Notes under the pieces: model-generated | Seen by the model: only the letters and a program-made list of their open reading frames with translations | Database searches by the model: none | Told to the model about the DNA's origin: nothing | Origin: Heliocidaris erythrogramma | Taxonomy: Eukaryota; Echinodermata; Echinoidea; Camarodonta; Echinometridae | Reading direction: 5' to 3' | Length of the DNA stretch: 64,000 nt | NCBI GenBank assembly: GCA_025617745.1 | Contig: CM046861.1 | Coordinates: 9,778,244-9,842,243 of the forward strand | Shown here: piece after piece, positions 27,436 to 35,288 of the stretch | Numbering within the stretch: position 1 is the first letter of the stretch | How the letters are laid out: every line of letters begins with the position of its first letter | Translations under genes and position numbers: made by a program

Positions 27436-30400
27436 CTGGCATTTATAACGCGCTTTCCCAAAGTGGCCCAAAGCGCTAGATATATATTATTACCCCGGTC
27501 ATTGGATTCTGGCAGGCCCGCACACACACACACACACACACACAGACACACACACACACACACACACAGGTTTACATGGCTTTACTTCCGAGGACAGGTA
27601 TTGTTCCTCTATTGTTCCTCGTCCTCGGACAGTCGACGGAATAAGGCACAAATTCATTGTTCGACGTTCGAGGACTATTGTCCGCCTTCCGAGGACCATT
27701 GTTCTCATGATTTTTTTTTGGTTCTCTGTCCGAAAATGTCCTCGGACATACGGCTAAACAGACCCACACCCACACACACACCCTGGCACACAACCACCAC
27801 CCCCCCCAACACGAACTACCAGGAGCACCGCTACAATTACCACAGACATCAACACCAAATAATACTGTACCATCAAAACAACTTCCATAATCAAATTGTG
27901 ATTGAAAAGACAATACATGATCACTCATGCAAGAACTTTTGAATTCATAAGTCTTGTCATTCACTGCACCAACCCAAATTCATCATGATTTATCATAAAC
28001 TCATCAAACAATCAGCAGTTTCTAAACTGGATAACTATTCACTTCACCCAAAGTGGATAGCCAATTCCTGCGCAACCTAATGTTCACGTCTTTTACAAAA
28101 GTGGGCAGTGCTCACTCAAGCATAAAACGTTTCCGGACTTTTTGGTGTCATGTGATAGAAGAGACTTTCAGCTATCCATATATATATATATATATATACA
28201 TTTTCCCAAAATTCGATAAAAATTTATATTTGAGGGTCATTTTAAAAGTGTATCGCTTTTTGGGGGACACTCGGGTAGTGTAGCCCTTAAACGCAGGACA
28301 AGCGCAAACACTTGAGAAGTAAAGTCCTCAATACAAAAAATTGAAACAACATTTCTCTTGTTTATGGAAAACTTATTTATTCGGAGCCCATTAGTCTGCT
28401 TCACACGAAGGGAGTACAATTTCAAGTTTCGCCTGTGATTTAAAAACTTTCAGTTATTTTGTAGTTATCTTGTAGTTTCAGACGGTACGAAACTTCAAGT
28501 TTACTTGTAGTTCTAGAACTACAAGCAAACTTGTAGTTAACGCCAAGCTCAAGAGCAGGGGGTGGGGGTGGTCCTCTGTCGTTGTTATTGCCTGTGTGGA
28601 CAGAATAAAAATTAAGTTTAACAAACTCCTTGTTAACGATGACCTTTCTGTTCGTGTTAAACGATCGCTCGCATTGTCATCTCAGAACAATGAGCGTCGT
28701 TGTTTCCCTCCCGTGTGAACCCTCGTCGTTGTTTCGTTAACTTCAAGTTTCGAAATCCCAAGTTCCGTATGAATGGAGCTATTGCAGAACGAATATGGCC
28801 CTTTGTCTTGTACTGCTTCAATGAATCAATTCATAATTTAGTGATAAGGTGACAGACATGGCATTATAAACTAAACTGAGATTATAGGATCTATCTAAAG
28901 TAGTGATGGTACCTTCAATTGTGCCGCCAAGTATCTAATACCCTTTTATTTTTCTGTCTGAAATATGTGTCTGAAATCCGAACGGAGTTTCTTAATAAGA
29001 GGGAATATTATACGTAAAAGCAAAGACATTCAGAATTAGATTCAAGTTACAAAATTCACTGGATTTAGACGTGCAATACGCTGAAGATCATGAAACCGAT
29101 ATGTTCTTTTTAGCACTAATCTTGTTCTTGGTTACTCCCAGGCAGTTCTATAATTCTCAAATCGGCGCCGCTTTCATTCAAACGGATACCTCTCTGTCTG
29201 TTGAAAACAAGAAACATGAATCCTCGTGCATGTAGCTGTTTCGAGTCAAAGTTTTTTGGTTAACCGCCACTTGCTTCTCCAAGTAGATTGATTAACATTA
29301 ATGTACAAGCAAGCGAGCTTGAGCGATCGACGATCGATATGGATGACGGGTCCGATAACTCAAGCGATAGTTCGCCTGATTAAATTGCATAAGGGAGGAA
29401 ATACTGATTTCTTTTTTTTTCAAATACTGGTATGTGACGTATGAATCAGATAACCTTCCATGAACCCTTTTAAAATTAATCAGCCCTTCCCACTAAGCAC
29501 ATAAATTTGTCTTATGTAACCGGGAACATCTTCATTTTGGAACAAAACTCATATTTGATATCGATTCCGCTTCTATTCATACAGAAACATTTCAAAACGA
29601 TTCTACACGAAAATAAATACATTAATCCATATGCTATACTTAAAGATATTTCATTTTTCCCCTAAAAAATAGTATTGGTAAGCATATACCTCTTCTTTCA
29701 TTATACACGTTCCTTGTTTTCATGTGGAATAAGGAGATTTAATTTCATAAAATCTACTCCTTTTCTGCAAAATAGAGGGTAAGTTTCAAATACTGGAACA
29801 GTCATATGTTACACCTTCTGTCACACAAAGCGAACATCCGAAAATTGAAGACGTGTGACCGATCAGAGACCCTGAAACAAATCGTTGAGAGGACATGATT
29901 GAAATACTGAATCAACAGTCTTGAATAACCAAATTTTACATCAGAACAAAGTTTCTCGCATTGAACAGCATTTTAAGCTTTTAAACATGCAGATATGCCG
30001 CATTTCATTTGGAACTCATGAAAATGCCTAAAGCATGAAGAACACCTATCGCACTGGAAAGAACAAAGCATCAGGGAACGTAAAGTCTGGCTGAAACAGA
30101 CCAATCGTCTGGCGGTATGGGCGGCGATCGATATGCAGTCTTCGGTATCGCGTTGAGTAGTTGTGTTAGTACGAGTGTTTTAATGGCCTTGACAATTGAT
30201 TTTTTCTATTCCCGCTTTATTACAGGTCTTTGCTCCCTTCCTCTCTATTTTGTTTCTCTCTTTCTCAGTATATCTATATTCCCCCCCCCTCTCTCTCTCT
30301 CTCTCTTTCTTTCACTTTCTCCAAGGTCAACTGACACAAACCTGACGCGTCATACAATCTACGTTTCAATTGTGGTCCCCCAAGGTTAGGCTGGGAATTT

Positions 30401-33400
30401 TAATACCGCCAAACTTTCTCAGCGCGTTCACATCCAACAATCACTTCAAAATATGTAAAGTGCCTAAGTGATAAAGGTTTATTCTATTTGGTAAGAAATT
30501 GTTTGGAAATTGAATGACGCATTTATGTAATATTCCTTATAACTTTATGTATGCCATTCATAAATTAGATCAATTGGCATATATCAAAAAGGAAATATAT
30601 GAATGGACGTTTGGAAATGAATTGGCCGGCCAGGTCTTCTGCAAAGTGCATGAGGGGTAACGTTCGTATTAATCCTGTCCATAGTAATCAAAATGCCTCG
30701 AGCCAAATGCGTTGGAACAAAAAGGTATTATTTCTTCTAAAACATTGTATATTTCTGCTCTTTTAAAAAGGCGTGTATAGTACCAAATATTAAGAAGATG
30801 CCTTTAATTATTAGAATATGGATAATCTCAGTCTACACCACAAATCACACCACCTAATTTCGGTTATCAACTTTATGGGAAAACCCCTCTGAATAACAAA
30901 CCCATCTTGATGTTAACTCGTTGACTACTGGATTCTCTTATTCACGTAGGCTTAATACATGAATTCCCCGTTTCCCGTATGGGGTTAATAAGGGAACATA
31001 TTAGGAGTCGTATCATGGCTATCTGCAAGCAATTTCCGACAAAGGAATTACAATCTTAACACGTTGTTTTGGACCATAATTTCGGTCGGTTTTTATTATT
31101 TTTGTTTATACTTCTTGAATTTTGACCTCGATACATATATATTTGTGCAATTTGTGTGTCAACATTAGCATTTTTCCCGTTTCTGATTATTTTTTTTTTT
31201 TAAATTTGTGTTGATGTTTTCGTACTCTTATCCACCAGTATGTTTTGTTCCTAAACCGTAGCCGCACTCTTTCCCGTTTAGCAGGTGAACGAGGCTGACT
31301 TTGGCCACTAAGAGAACGAACGAGCTCTTACAAAATACTGATGCAACTAAAAATAAATAGCGGTTTTCATGCCTTTCTCCTGTGATTTTGGCTCAGTTAA
31401 ACTAGTCAATCACCAACCAACTTCAAACTAAGTCATGTTCTTCATATACACGCACGTTTTTCGCACAATGCGAAGCAGGGTACGTATACCGTACCGCAGA
31501 GCACTAACACACCAATTATTATCACAAACCACTGTCCCTCACCTCAGTTAAGTTATTCATATCACAGTCCACATGTTCGATCTGAGGCATATAGACTGCT
31601 TTCGCTCCCTCCTTAGGCATTCACATACACAGCTTTATTGATATTTCCCCCATTGAATAACAGGTGCAACCACAGCCCTTTTGTTTAAACGTTGACACCT
31701 AAAGTATACACTCGCAGGCCTGGGAAGAAAATGATACCTTCTTTACTATCCCCCTTCCGATAAATTTCCCGAGCTGACTATTGAATTACCATTATCAAAT
31801 ACGCGTTGATTGCACACCAGGTGGGGTCTATTTCGAATTTTAATAATGCGTAACTAATTGTCTGCTTCCCACATATATATATATATCATAGAAATAAATC
31901 AATATGGACAAACAATATGTAGCAGATGATAATTGACCTCTTTTAAGAAACTAGCTGAGAGGTAAACCATCTAAAACTGCGCCACCGTAAATGTATTCTT
32001 GAAATAGCATGAGCTCATAACCACAGCGTTAGATGTAGACCAAAGCTTTTGCCTCCGTACTCGTTTATAGATATCATCCGACAGTATTCTAGGAGAAGGA
32101 CCCCCTAGACTCTCACCCGGACAAATATAACCAGAAACCTACCCCACTAGAATGAATACTCCCCGGCCAAAAAAACAACAACACACAGACAACTACCCCT
32201 TGGTCAATTACCCGGACAACTATCCTTACTAACATTTTGCTCTATTGGCTGAGAGTAACTCGAGTGAGATTAAGGGGCTGTACAGTCGCCCATGAAATAA
32301 CCGTCCGAGGGGTACTTTTTCCTATGATAAATTGTCCATAAGTAATTGTCTATGAGTAATAATTGTCCGGGGTAATTGTCATGGGTAAAGTCGTCTGTGA
32401 GTAAATGTCCGGAGTAATTGTCCATGGTTAGTTTGTCAGGAGTAGTTGTCCATGAGAATATTTTCGGGAGAAAGTGTCCGGGGGTAGTTGTCTGGGAGTA
32501 GCTGTACTAAGGGGTACTAGTCCTAAAAATTTTGCCCAGGAGTAGTTGTCTGAGGGATTATTGTCCAATAGTAGTTCGCTGGTGGTCATTGTCTTGGGGA
32601 TAGCTGTCCTTGAGAAGTAATGTTCAACATTTCGTATCAGTCCATGTAGACAAAAAAGTGACAATAAAACCAATTCAGTTGGATTAAACCAAATCAATAT
32701 CTACTGTAGATGTGAAACTACTAAACCTCCGGAAGGATTGGCCGGAAAATTCACTCAATATCATTGATTCAAGTTTTAAATAAACATTCATTTCCTTGTG
32801 AAAAAAAATACCGTACAATGTGTTTGACAATAAAAAAACAATAAGTAAACATTACAAAGAAAGAGGCGAATATGTTTTTAAAAATGACCCTTTTCTGAAT
32901 TCTTTCAATATGCTCTTACTCACCGTTGCCTGTTATAATGCCTTCATCTGGTTTGCAATTCTCATCACTCTCACATTGTTCCTCATCGATCTCAGGATCC
33001 TGAGAAAAAAAGAAAGAAATTGAAACAATCATTCAAATGATTATGCAAATGAACGAACAAACAAACAAACAAACAAAATTAAACACTATATTGTAGCAAG
33101 ATGACATTTCAGAGATAACATGAAATATTATTTGATCAGGAAGTTTATAATTACAGTGTTGTGATGAAGGAAGAGAAGTGTTTTATATTTCACGTATACC
33201 GTTTTCAGGCTTCTTTATTAAGAGTTAATGGCCTGTATTCACAAAGATGCACAAAGTTAAATATGGGCCCCGTTACATAAAACTTGTCATCAATGACACG
33301 TTACAATAATTGTTATAAGGTACTGAAGTCCTTGAATCTGATTGGCTGAGAGCAAATTTGTTATAGAAATGTGGCAGTTGTTACTGATAACAAGTTTTAT

Positions 33401-34979
33401 GAAACGGGGCCCAGGTTTATATTAAACTTAGTTCACTGATTTATGGAACGCAAAGAGTCTATCTATTTCAAATTTTGAAATTTTAAATTACAATTCGTAT
33501 CAAAATGAAGACACTAAATGAATCAAGTCTTAATAGGAACGGAAAGTTGATTTCACATTGAAAAGATTTTCATTGGTTCATTTAGTTACAGAAATATGGT
33601 AATTTTTTTTTAAAAAAGAAGAAAATTCACAATTAGCGCTTCGTATATCATCGGAATATTTCCATCCACTTTTTAGACTGAGCACGCTTTTATCGTTTTA
33701 TGGGTAATGGCCAAAACATTATCTCGACGTATTCGACCACCAAGTTTGAATTTCATACCAGCAGCATTGTATGGATCTAATAGCTTGTCCTTAATATGTG
33801 GAAGAGAAAAATGATAAAGAGAAGGAGAATGTAAACGAAGGAGAGACATACATCAAAGAGAGAACAGAGACTAATAGATATGATATTATAGGAATAAAAA
33901 AGAAAACTTTATACTCACCTCTGGACATGCACCTCTTGATTGCATGGGTGATAAAACCATATTTGTCATGACGAAAAACCCGTTTGTTTGCTAGTGAGAA
34001 AAAGGGTGAAAATAGGCTTATCAAAATTGGATGTAAGGGTAATAAGTAGGGTTAAACATAAGAAGGTTGAATAAAAAAAGATGGTTATGATTTTTGTGGC
34101 AGTGGTGATAGGCACGGTAGAAAGTACTGGCGTATTTTCTGGGTAAAAAAAATCTCATTTCAAGAAGACATTATCGTGGATGACACAATATAACCCGTCT
34201 TTATAGTTTCATTGTTAAGCATATGTTCATCCTCTAAAAATATCATATTTCCGGGGGAAATCTGATCTTAAATGAAATATTGCCAAACTTATTAAATTCC
34301 GAGATTGATATCCTTTCCCTATGAATGACAACAACATGATTTTGTCATAATGTTCCTTTCCAGTTGAGAATGATACTCCATCAACCTTTCCTTTTCCAGT
34401 GCTGATTAGTACTATCGTATTCTCGCCCCAAGTCCTAATCAGCACAAAACAATAGACACCAATCAACAGGAGGATTGCATTGTGCATCACACAAAAAACA
34501 GCTTTTGCATAATAACCCAATTCCGGTCTTGACTACAATTATTTGTTACAATTTATGACAATCCTACTCGAATGTATGAAGTAGTTTTATACTGGATATA
34601 TCTAATTTGAGTGGCACATAAAGACGTAATTTTTATTAAGAAAAAATATTACTCTGATGAAACCCGGTCAAGAACAATTAAAGAGAGTAAAACGTTTCTA
34701 CAAAATTGTAATAAAAATATAATAATGTATACTAGTAGTCGATGGAACGAAATTGCATCTTCTTGAGAGAAAACAAACATGTTGTTTGGAATAATCATTA
34801 CCTGTGCAGGTATTACGTAATCTGAGACGTCCCATACTCTGTTGTATCTTTCTGGGAAAGGTGTTCTGAGGTCGGAAGAATTGGATATGTTTGTGTAGGC
34901 AACTCCTTTCAGCTTTGATGTCGCTGAGCCTTCTACGTTATCTGTGCTCTGGTAGCCCTTTTGCCAGAAAATTACGTAC
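1752..34979 (-). CDS. P2RX4-like: P2X purinoceptor (ATP-gated cation channel), partial gene, exons 2-8
   Basis: P2X receptors are trimeric plasma-membrane channels opened by extracellular ATP, passing Na+, K+ and Ca2+. Seven exons (34979-34802, 33990-33919, 32999-32924, 13897-13789, 5876-5790, 4676-4535, 1882-1752) join in frame into 264 complete codons, roughly residues 46-295 of a vertebrate P2X4 of about 388. Visible family hallmarks in order: WQKGYQ after TM1, SKLKGVA with the two ATP-binding lysines, WDVSDYVIPAQ, FFVMTN, GRC, CEVRAWCPVE, AENFTVLIKNS (ATP-contact Thr and Lys), FPKF, RNIL, DPLCPIFRLG, MAIKGGV, NCNLDL, SLCLPKY and FNF plus two bases of the next codon, which is Arg in the family's NFR motif. 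All ten conserved cysteines are present. Segments such as RNIL, IFRLGTIV and SLCLP look most like P2X4, but the paralogue is uncertain. TM1, TM2 and both cytoplasmic tails are absent from view. Confidence 0.96.
1883..4534. other. P2X intron 7 (2652 bases)
   Basis: GT-AG intron without recognisable genes. A plus-strand ORF of 108 codons at 2490-2816 resembles no family I know and lacks supporting features. No clear inverted-repeat element was noticed. Confidence 0.6.
4535..4676 (-). CDS. P2RX4-like: P2X exon 7
   Basis: 142 bases: one base plus 47 codons, with acceptor ttttcacag and donor gtaata. It starts RNIL, runs through YLRSC (seventh cysteine, C217 equivalent) and KDPLCPIFRLGTIV (eighth, C227), and ends FKQMAIK on a codon boundary. 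Vertebrate exon 7 begins and ends at the same residues, so these splice sites have been conserved. Confidence 0.96.
4677..5789. other. P2X intron 6 with three imperfect copies of a short motif
   Basis: AT-rich intron. A motif close to GATGTAGCATGTTTTGGAAC occurs near 4956, 5143 and 5174, the last two close together, which looks like a local duplication. Two short plus-strand ORFs overlap it and are unlikely to be genes. Confidence 0.45.
5790..5876 (-). CDS. P2RX4-like: P2X exon 6 (ATP-binding strand)
   Basis: 87 bases: one base, 28 codons, two bases, with acceptor tttcag and donor gtgagt. The peptide includes AENFTVLIKNSISFPKF, the best-conserved stretch of P2X exon 6. The Thr of NFT and the Lys of LIKN correspond to ATP base- and phosphate-contact residues (about T186 and K193 in P2X4). 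NFT is also a sequon. The exon ends FRFV plus AA, which with the first base of exon 7 encodes Lys before RNIL. Confidence 0.95.
7386..7945. repeat. GA/TG-rich microsatellite block
   Basis: Long runs of GA interrupted by imperfect units, then a G run, TG runs (7861-7880 and 7927-7943) and GGGA repeats. It produces spurious long ORFs on both strands (Ser/Leu-rich on minus, Arg/Glu-rich on plus) that have repeat composition and should not be annotated as proteins. Confidence 0.9.
9873..9975. repeat. GACAAC/GACAAT tandem array with a short inverted end
   Basis: Repeated 6- and 12-base units of GACAATGACAAC over about 60 bases, followed at 9952-9973 by AATGACAAT-TATC-ATTGTCATT, a small perfect hairpin made from the same unit in inverted order. 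Confidence 0.7.
10564..10584 (+). repeat. 21-base poly-G run
   Basis: Uninterrupted G. One of several long G runs in this window. Confidence 0.95.
10931..11003. repeat. Compact hairpin: 29-bp arms, 15-base loop
   Basis: Left arm 10931-10959 (TGTGTTGAGAGCCAGAAGGG...) and right arm 10975-11003 are reverse complements at 28 of 29 positions, with a loop at 10960-10974. Both arms contain GAGTTAACGCCC in inverted sense. It could be a tiny foldback MITE or a pre-miRNA-like hairpin; nothing in the sequence decides between them. Confidence 0.85.
11895..11945. repeat. GA microsatellite
   Basis: Almost pure GA dinucleotide run. It explains the Arg/Glu-rich and Ser/Leu-rich ORFs that cross it. Confidence 0.9.
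12284..12487 (+). mobile_element. Hairpin-bearing dispersed repeat, copy 1
   Basis: Starts with inverted arms 12284-12311 (TTACACCCTGCTTGTTC...) and 12331-12361, then about 125 bases that match a second copy at 35289-35490 almost base for base (shared words include TTTTATCCCTTAAAGTGT and TGACCAATCAGATTACAG). Non-autonomous; no coding content. Confidence 0.8.
12488..12726. repeat. GA and TG/TA microsatellites
   Basis: A TA run and a GA run (about 12488-12551), then a TG run and imperfect TA repeats (about 12676-12726). No gene content. Confidence 0.85.
12776..13066 (+). mobile_element. tRNA-derived SINE, apparently near full length
   Basis: The 5' end looks like a tRNA: an A-box-like GTGGTCTAGTGGATACATC and a B box GGTTCGAATCCC about 45 bases later. 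The body includes GGTACCCGGTAGGAAGAAAT and AGCGCCTATCATGGCAGC, and the 3' end passes through GCGCTATATAAATGGACAT into an ATT tail, the usual layout of invertebrate tRNA SINEs mobilised by a LINE. Internal Pol III promoter boxes are present, but no functional RNA is implied. Confidence 0.8.
13256..13283 (+). repeat. Short interstitial telomere-like repeat
   Basis: GGTTTAGGGTTAGGGTTATGG contains a few TTAGGG-type units. A similar CCCTAA-type run lies near 43970-44000. Both are too short to be more than chance or repair footprints. Confidence 0.5.
13391..13546 (-). mobile_element. tRNA-derived SINE family 2, copy 1
   Basis: On the minus strand it starts AGGAGTTGGTTTAGCGGTAA (A-box region), passes GGGCAGCTCTTTGTATTC, holds a B box GGTTCGAATCTCAG, and ends GGTCGGTCCCAGACGTAAAT. 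Copies at 40271-40412 (plus) and 48121-48275 (minus) match along the whole length. A CCAAT-type MITE abuts its 5' end. Confidence 0.8.
13546..13669 (+). mobile_element. CCAAT-core MITE family, copy 1 (mixed arms)
   Basis: Core CTCTCAGCCAATCAGAT...AAGGATTTCAGTAG is shared with copies at 33265, 43803, 45007 and 45721. The left arm is of the GCGTTTCATCAAGCG type, the right arm of the TTTTATGAAACAGGGCC type, so the arms pair only partly. No coding content. Confidence 0.8.
13789..13897 (-). CDS. P2RX4-like: P2X exon 5 (head domain)
   Basis: 109 bases: two bases finishing a glycine, 35 codons, then two bases. The acceptor follows tttgtttgcag; the donor is gtaagt. The peptide holds TGRC and CEVRAWCPVE, which give conserved cysteines four to six (C149, C159, C165 equivalents) of the head domain. 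A sequon (NTT) follows GRC. The segment between GRC and CEV (VNTTHPKTKEHTTV) is slightly longer and more polar than in vertebrate P2X4. Confidence 0.95.
13898..18940. other. 5' part of P2X intron 4, mostly unremarkable
   Basis: AT-rich sequence. A TGATGATAATGATAATGATG segment near 14745-14770 and an ATC repeat at 17205-17264 are the only clear repeats. ORFs at 15601-15912 and 18067-18432 (103 and 121 codons) have no recognisable domain and no splice or codon signature I can support. Confidence 0.5.
17205..17264. repeat. ATC trinucleotide microsatellite
   Basis: Imperfect CATCATCAT run; the methionine-rich minus-strand ORF across it is a repeat artefact. Confidence 0.9.
19074..19286 (+). mobile_element. 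TG-flanked GTCCTCGGAC repeat, copy 1
   Basis: A core of about 160 bases bounded on both sides by TG runs (19074-19110 and 19271-19285). The core begins TGTTTAGCCGTATGTCCGAG and ends GTCCGAGGACGGAAGTAAAG. It contains GTCC-GAGGAC or close variants four or more times, in both senses. An inverted second copy lies at 27521-27782. Confidence 0.8.
19920..20222. repeat. CT-rich low-complexity block
   Basis: Pyrimidine-rich imperfect CT/CCT repeats about 300 bases long. Three overlapping Ser/Leu/Pro-rich ORFs arise from it and are not genes. Confidence 0.9.
20223..21090. other. Intronic, nothing recognised
   Basis: No exon, inverted repeat or microsatellite that I can support. Confidence 0.4.
21095..21560 (-). 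mobile_element. Fragments of tRNA-derived SINEs
   Basis: 21095-21230 holds GCCAGGTATAC, ACACCTGGG and, near its right end, GGATCGAACCCAGGACCT, the reverse complement of a B-box region. 21420-21555 holds a second decayed piece ending CTACCACTGAGCCATCACG, the reverse of a tRNA-like head. Both read on the minus strand. They resemble the copy near 42300-42482. Confidence 0.6.
21561..23690. other. Intronic, only simple repeats recognised
   Basis: A short GA run (21846-21863) and an 18-base G run (21895-21912). Nothing else supportable. Confidence 0.5.
23690..23776 (+). mobile_element. 3' tail of a SINE or LINE ending in ATT repeats
   Basis: GTTGCGCCTTGAGCATTTG followed by GGCGCCTTATAAAT and an ATT run at about 23747-23773, the usual 3' end of SINEs and related LINEs in such genomes. 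The 5' part is not recognisable. Confidence 0.5.
24073..24365. mobile_element. Foldback MITE with about 65-bp inverted arms
   Basis: Left arm 24073-24137 (AAAAGTAACTCCCCTTAATC...GAGCAAAATAACT) is repeated inverted at 24285-24365. The arms differ mainly in a homopolymer: CCCC in the left arm but 15 G in the right (24336-24350). The spacer is AT-rich and has no coding content. Confidence 0.85.
24366..27280. other. Intronic, little recognised
   Basis: A GA run at 25500-25533 and a small inverted repeat near 26415-26450 (CATTTTGCAAT...ATTGCAAAATG) with a related CAATCAATTGCAA word at 26533. No exon signal. Confidence 0.45.
27394..27500 (-). mobile_element. AAT repeat and SINE 3'-end fragment
   Basis: An AAT run (27394-27434) followed by ACCTGGCATTTATAACGCGC and AAAGCGCTAG. 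On the minus strand this reads as the AGCGCTTTGGG...GCGTTATAAATGCC 3' end of a SINE with an ATT tail. Confidence 0.6.
27521..27782 (-). mobile_element. TG-flanked GTCCTCGGAC repeat, copy 2
   Basis: Reverse complement of the repeat at 19074-19286, again with CA/TG runs on both sides (27521-27568 and about 27764-27782). Shared words include CGACGGAATAAGG, AATTCATTGTTCGACGTTCG and GTCCTCGGACATACGGCTAA. It has a short local duplication (ATTGTTCCTCTATTGTTCCT) that copy 1 lacks. Confidence 0.8.
28494..28537. repeat. Near-perfect palindrome
   Basis: CTTGTAGTTCTAGAACTACAAG is a perfect 22-bp palindrome. With one mismatch it extends to CAAGTTT...AAACTTG on the two sides, about 38 bp in all, without a loop. 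Confidence 0.85.
28540..32090. other. 3' part of P2X intron 4, nothing recognised
   Basis: AT-rich sequence with a short CT run near 30288-30308 and a TA run near 31873-31886. The 90-codon ORF at 30117-30389 crosses the CT run and has no family resemblance. Confidence 0.45.
32095..32625. repeat. Degenerate tandem array of a GGAGTAGTTGTCC-type unit in two opposed arms
   Basis: From about 32285 to 32620 a unit of roughly 15 bases (GGAGTAATTGTCCATG, GGGGTAGTTGTCTGG and the like) recurs many times with drift. The left part, 32110-32225, holds the same unit inverted (CCCGGACAA, ACCCGGACAACTATCC). So the block looks like a foldback made of short units. A similar segment (ACCGGACAACTACCCCGG) lies at 6061-6078. 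Confidence 0.7.
32924..32999 (-). CDS. P2RX4-like: P2X exon 4 (cysteine-rich head start)
   Basis: 76 bases: 25 codons plus one base, with acceptor tttctcag and donor gtgagt. The peptide DPEIDEEQCESDENCK supplies the second and third conserved cysteines (C126 and C132 equivalents) in the usual CxSDxxC spacing. It is more acidic before the first cysteine than vertebrate P2X4. It ends TGN plus G, which completes a glycine with exon 5 to give the family's NG-(I/V)-xTGRC junction. Confidence 0.93.
33000..33918. other. P2X intron 3 (919 bases)
   Basis: Contains an AAAC tandem run near 33053-33076 and a complete CCAAT-core MITE at 33265-33412. The remainder is AT-rich with no other signal. Confidence 0.6.
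33265..33412 (-). mobile_element. CCAAT-core MITE family, copy 2 (complete)
   Basis: 148 bases with matched inverted ends: GGGCCCCGTTACATAAAACT on the left, and the right end is its near reverse complement (GTTTTATGAAACGGGGCCC). The core CTGATTGGCTGAGAGCAAAT is the reverse complement of the CCAAT core in copies 1, 4 and 5. Confidence 0.9.
33919..33990 (-). CDS. P2RX4-like: P2X exon 3
   Basis: 72 bases, 24 codons, phase 0 at both ends, with acceptor ctcactag and donor gtgagt. The peptide starts QTNGFFVMTN, matching the conserved FVMTN beta-strand, and ends RGACPE with the first conserved ectodomain cysteine (about C116 in P2X4). The usual NQTQG glycosylation segment before that cysteine reads SPMQSRG here, so the asparagine sequon found in many vertebrate P2X proteins is missing. 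Confidence 0.94.
33991..34801. other. P2X intron 2 (811 bases)
   Basis: No repeats or genes recognised. ORFs crossing it on the minus strand are extensions of exons or chance. Confidence 0.6.
34802..34979 (-). CDS. P2RX4-like: P2X exon 2 (end of TM1, start of ectodomain)
   Basis: 178 bases: one base completing a codon from exon 1, then 59 codons, bounded by an acceptor (ttcttcag) and a donor (gtaatg). It begins YVIFWQKGYQ, the end of TM1 and the family motif after it. It carries SKLKGVAYT, whose two lysines correspond to the ATP phosphate-binding lysines (about K67 and K69 in P2X4), and ends WDVSDYVIPAQ. It is about ten residues longer than vertebrate exon 2 because of extra sequence after YTNIS; this stretch holds two N-glycosylation sequons (NIS, NSS). 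The exon ends on a codon boundary and joins exon 3 directly. Confidence 0.95.
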
Positions 34980-34995
34980 CTGAAGAAATATAGAA

Positions 34996-35145
34996 ATAAT
35001 AATAATAATACCAATGATTATAATAATAATAATAATTATAATAATAATAATAGCAATAATGATGATGATGATGATAATGATGATGATGATGATAATAATA
35101 ATAATAATAATAGTAATATTAATAATAATAATAACAATAATAATA
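34996..35145. repeat. AAT/GAT trinucleotide microsatellite
   Basis: About 150 bases of imperfect AAT and GAT repeats just inside intron 1. The Ile-rich and Met-rich ORFs across it are artefacts. Confidence 0.9.
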
Positions 35146-35288
35146 AAGATAAATTGTATTTTAATCACGCCTTGTACTAATACTGCATTTCTATCCACCA
35201 AATTTGATTCCAGTTTTGATCGCACACCTTTTTTTTACGCATACACTTATACAACATTTCTCCAGACATTTTTACAAGGTATTATTAG

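Larger units (their letters stand above)
27292..28275. mobile_element. TA-flanked foldback element, 984 bases, with other repeats nested inside
   Basis: Ends are inverted: CCCGAGTGTCCCCC, a poly-A stretch and CGATACACTTTTAAAATG from 27292 inward, and the same from 28275 on the other strand. Both ends abut TA (27290-27291 and 28276-28277), as expected of a TA target duplication. The left arm has expanded homopolymers (15 C, 21 A). Inside are an AAT repeat, a SINE tail and the second TG-flanked repeat. Confidence 0.75.

Noticed and set aside
27463..27942. 159-codon plus-strand ORF and overlapping minus-strand ORFs
   Set aside because: They translate CA microsatellite and the TG-flanked repeat; the shared MSSDIRLN segment in two places reflects the repeat, not a protein family.
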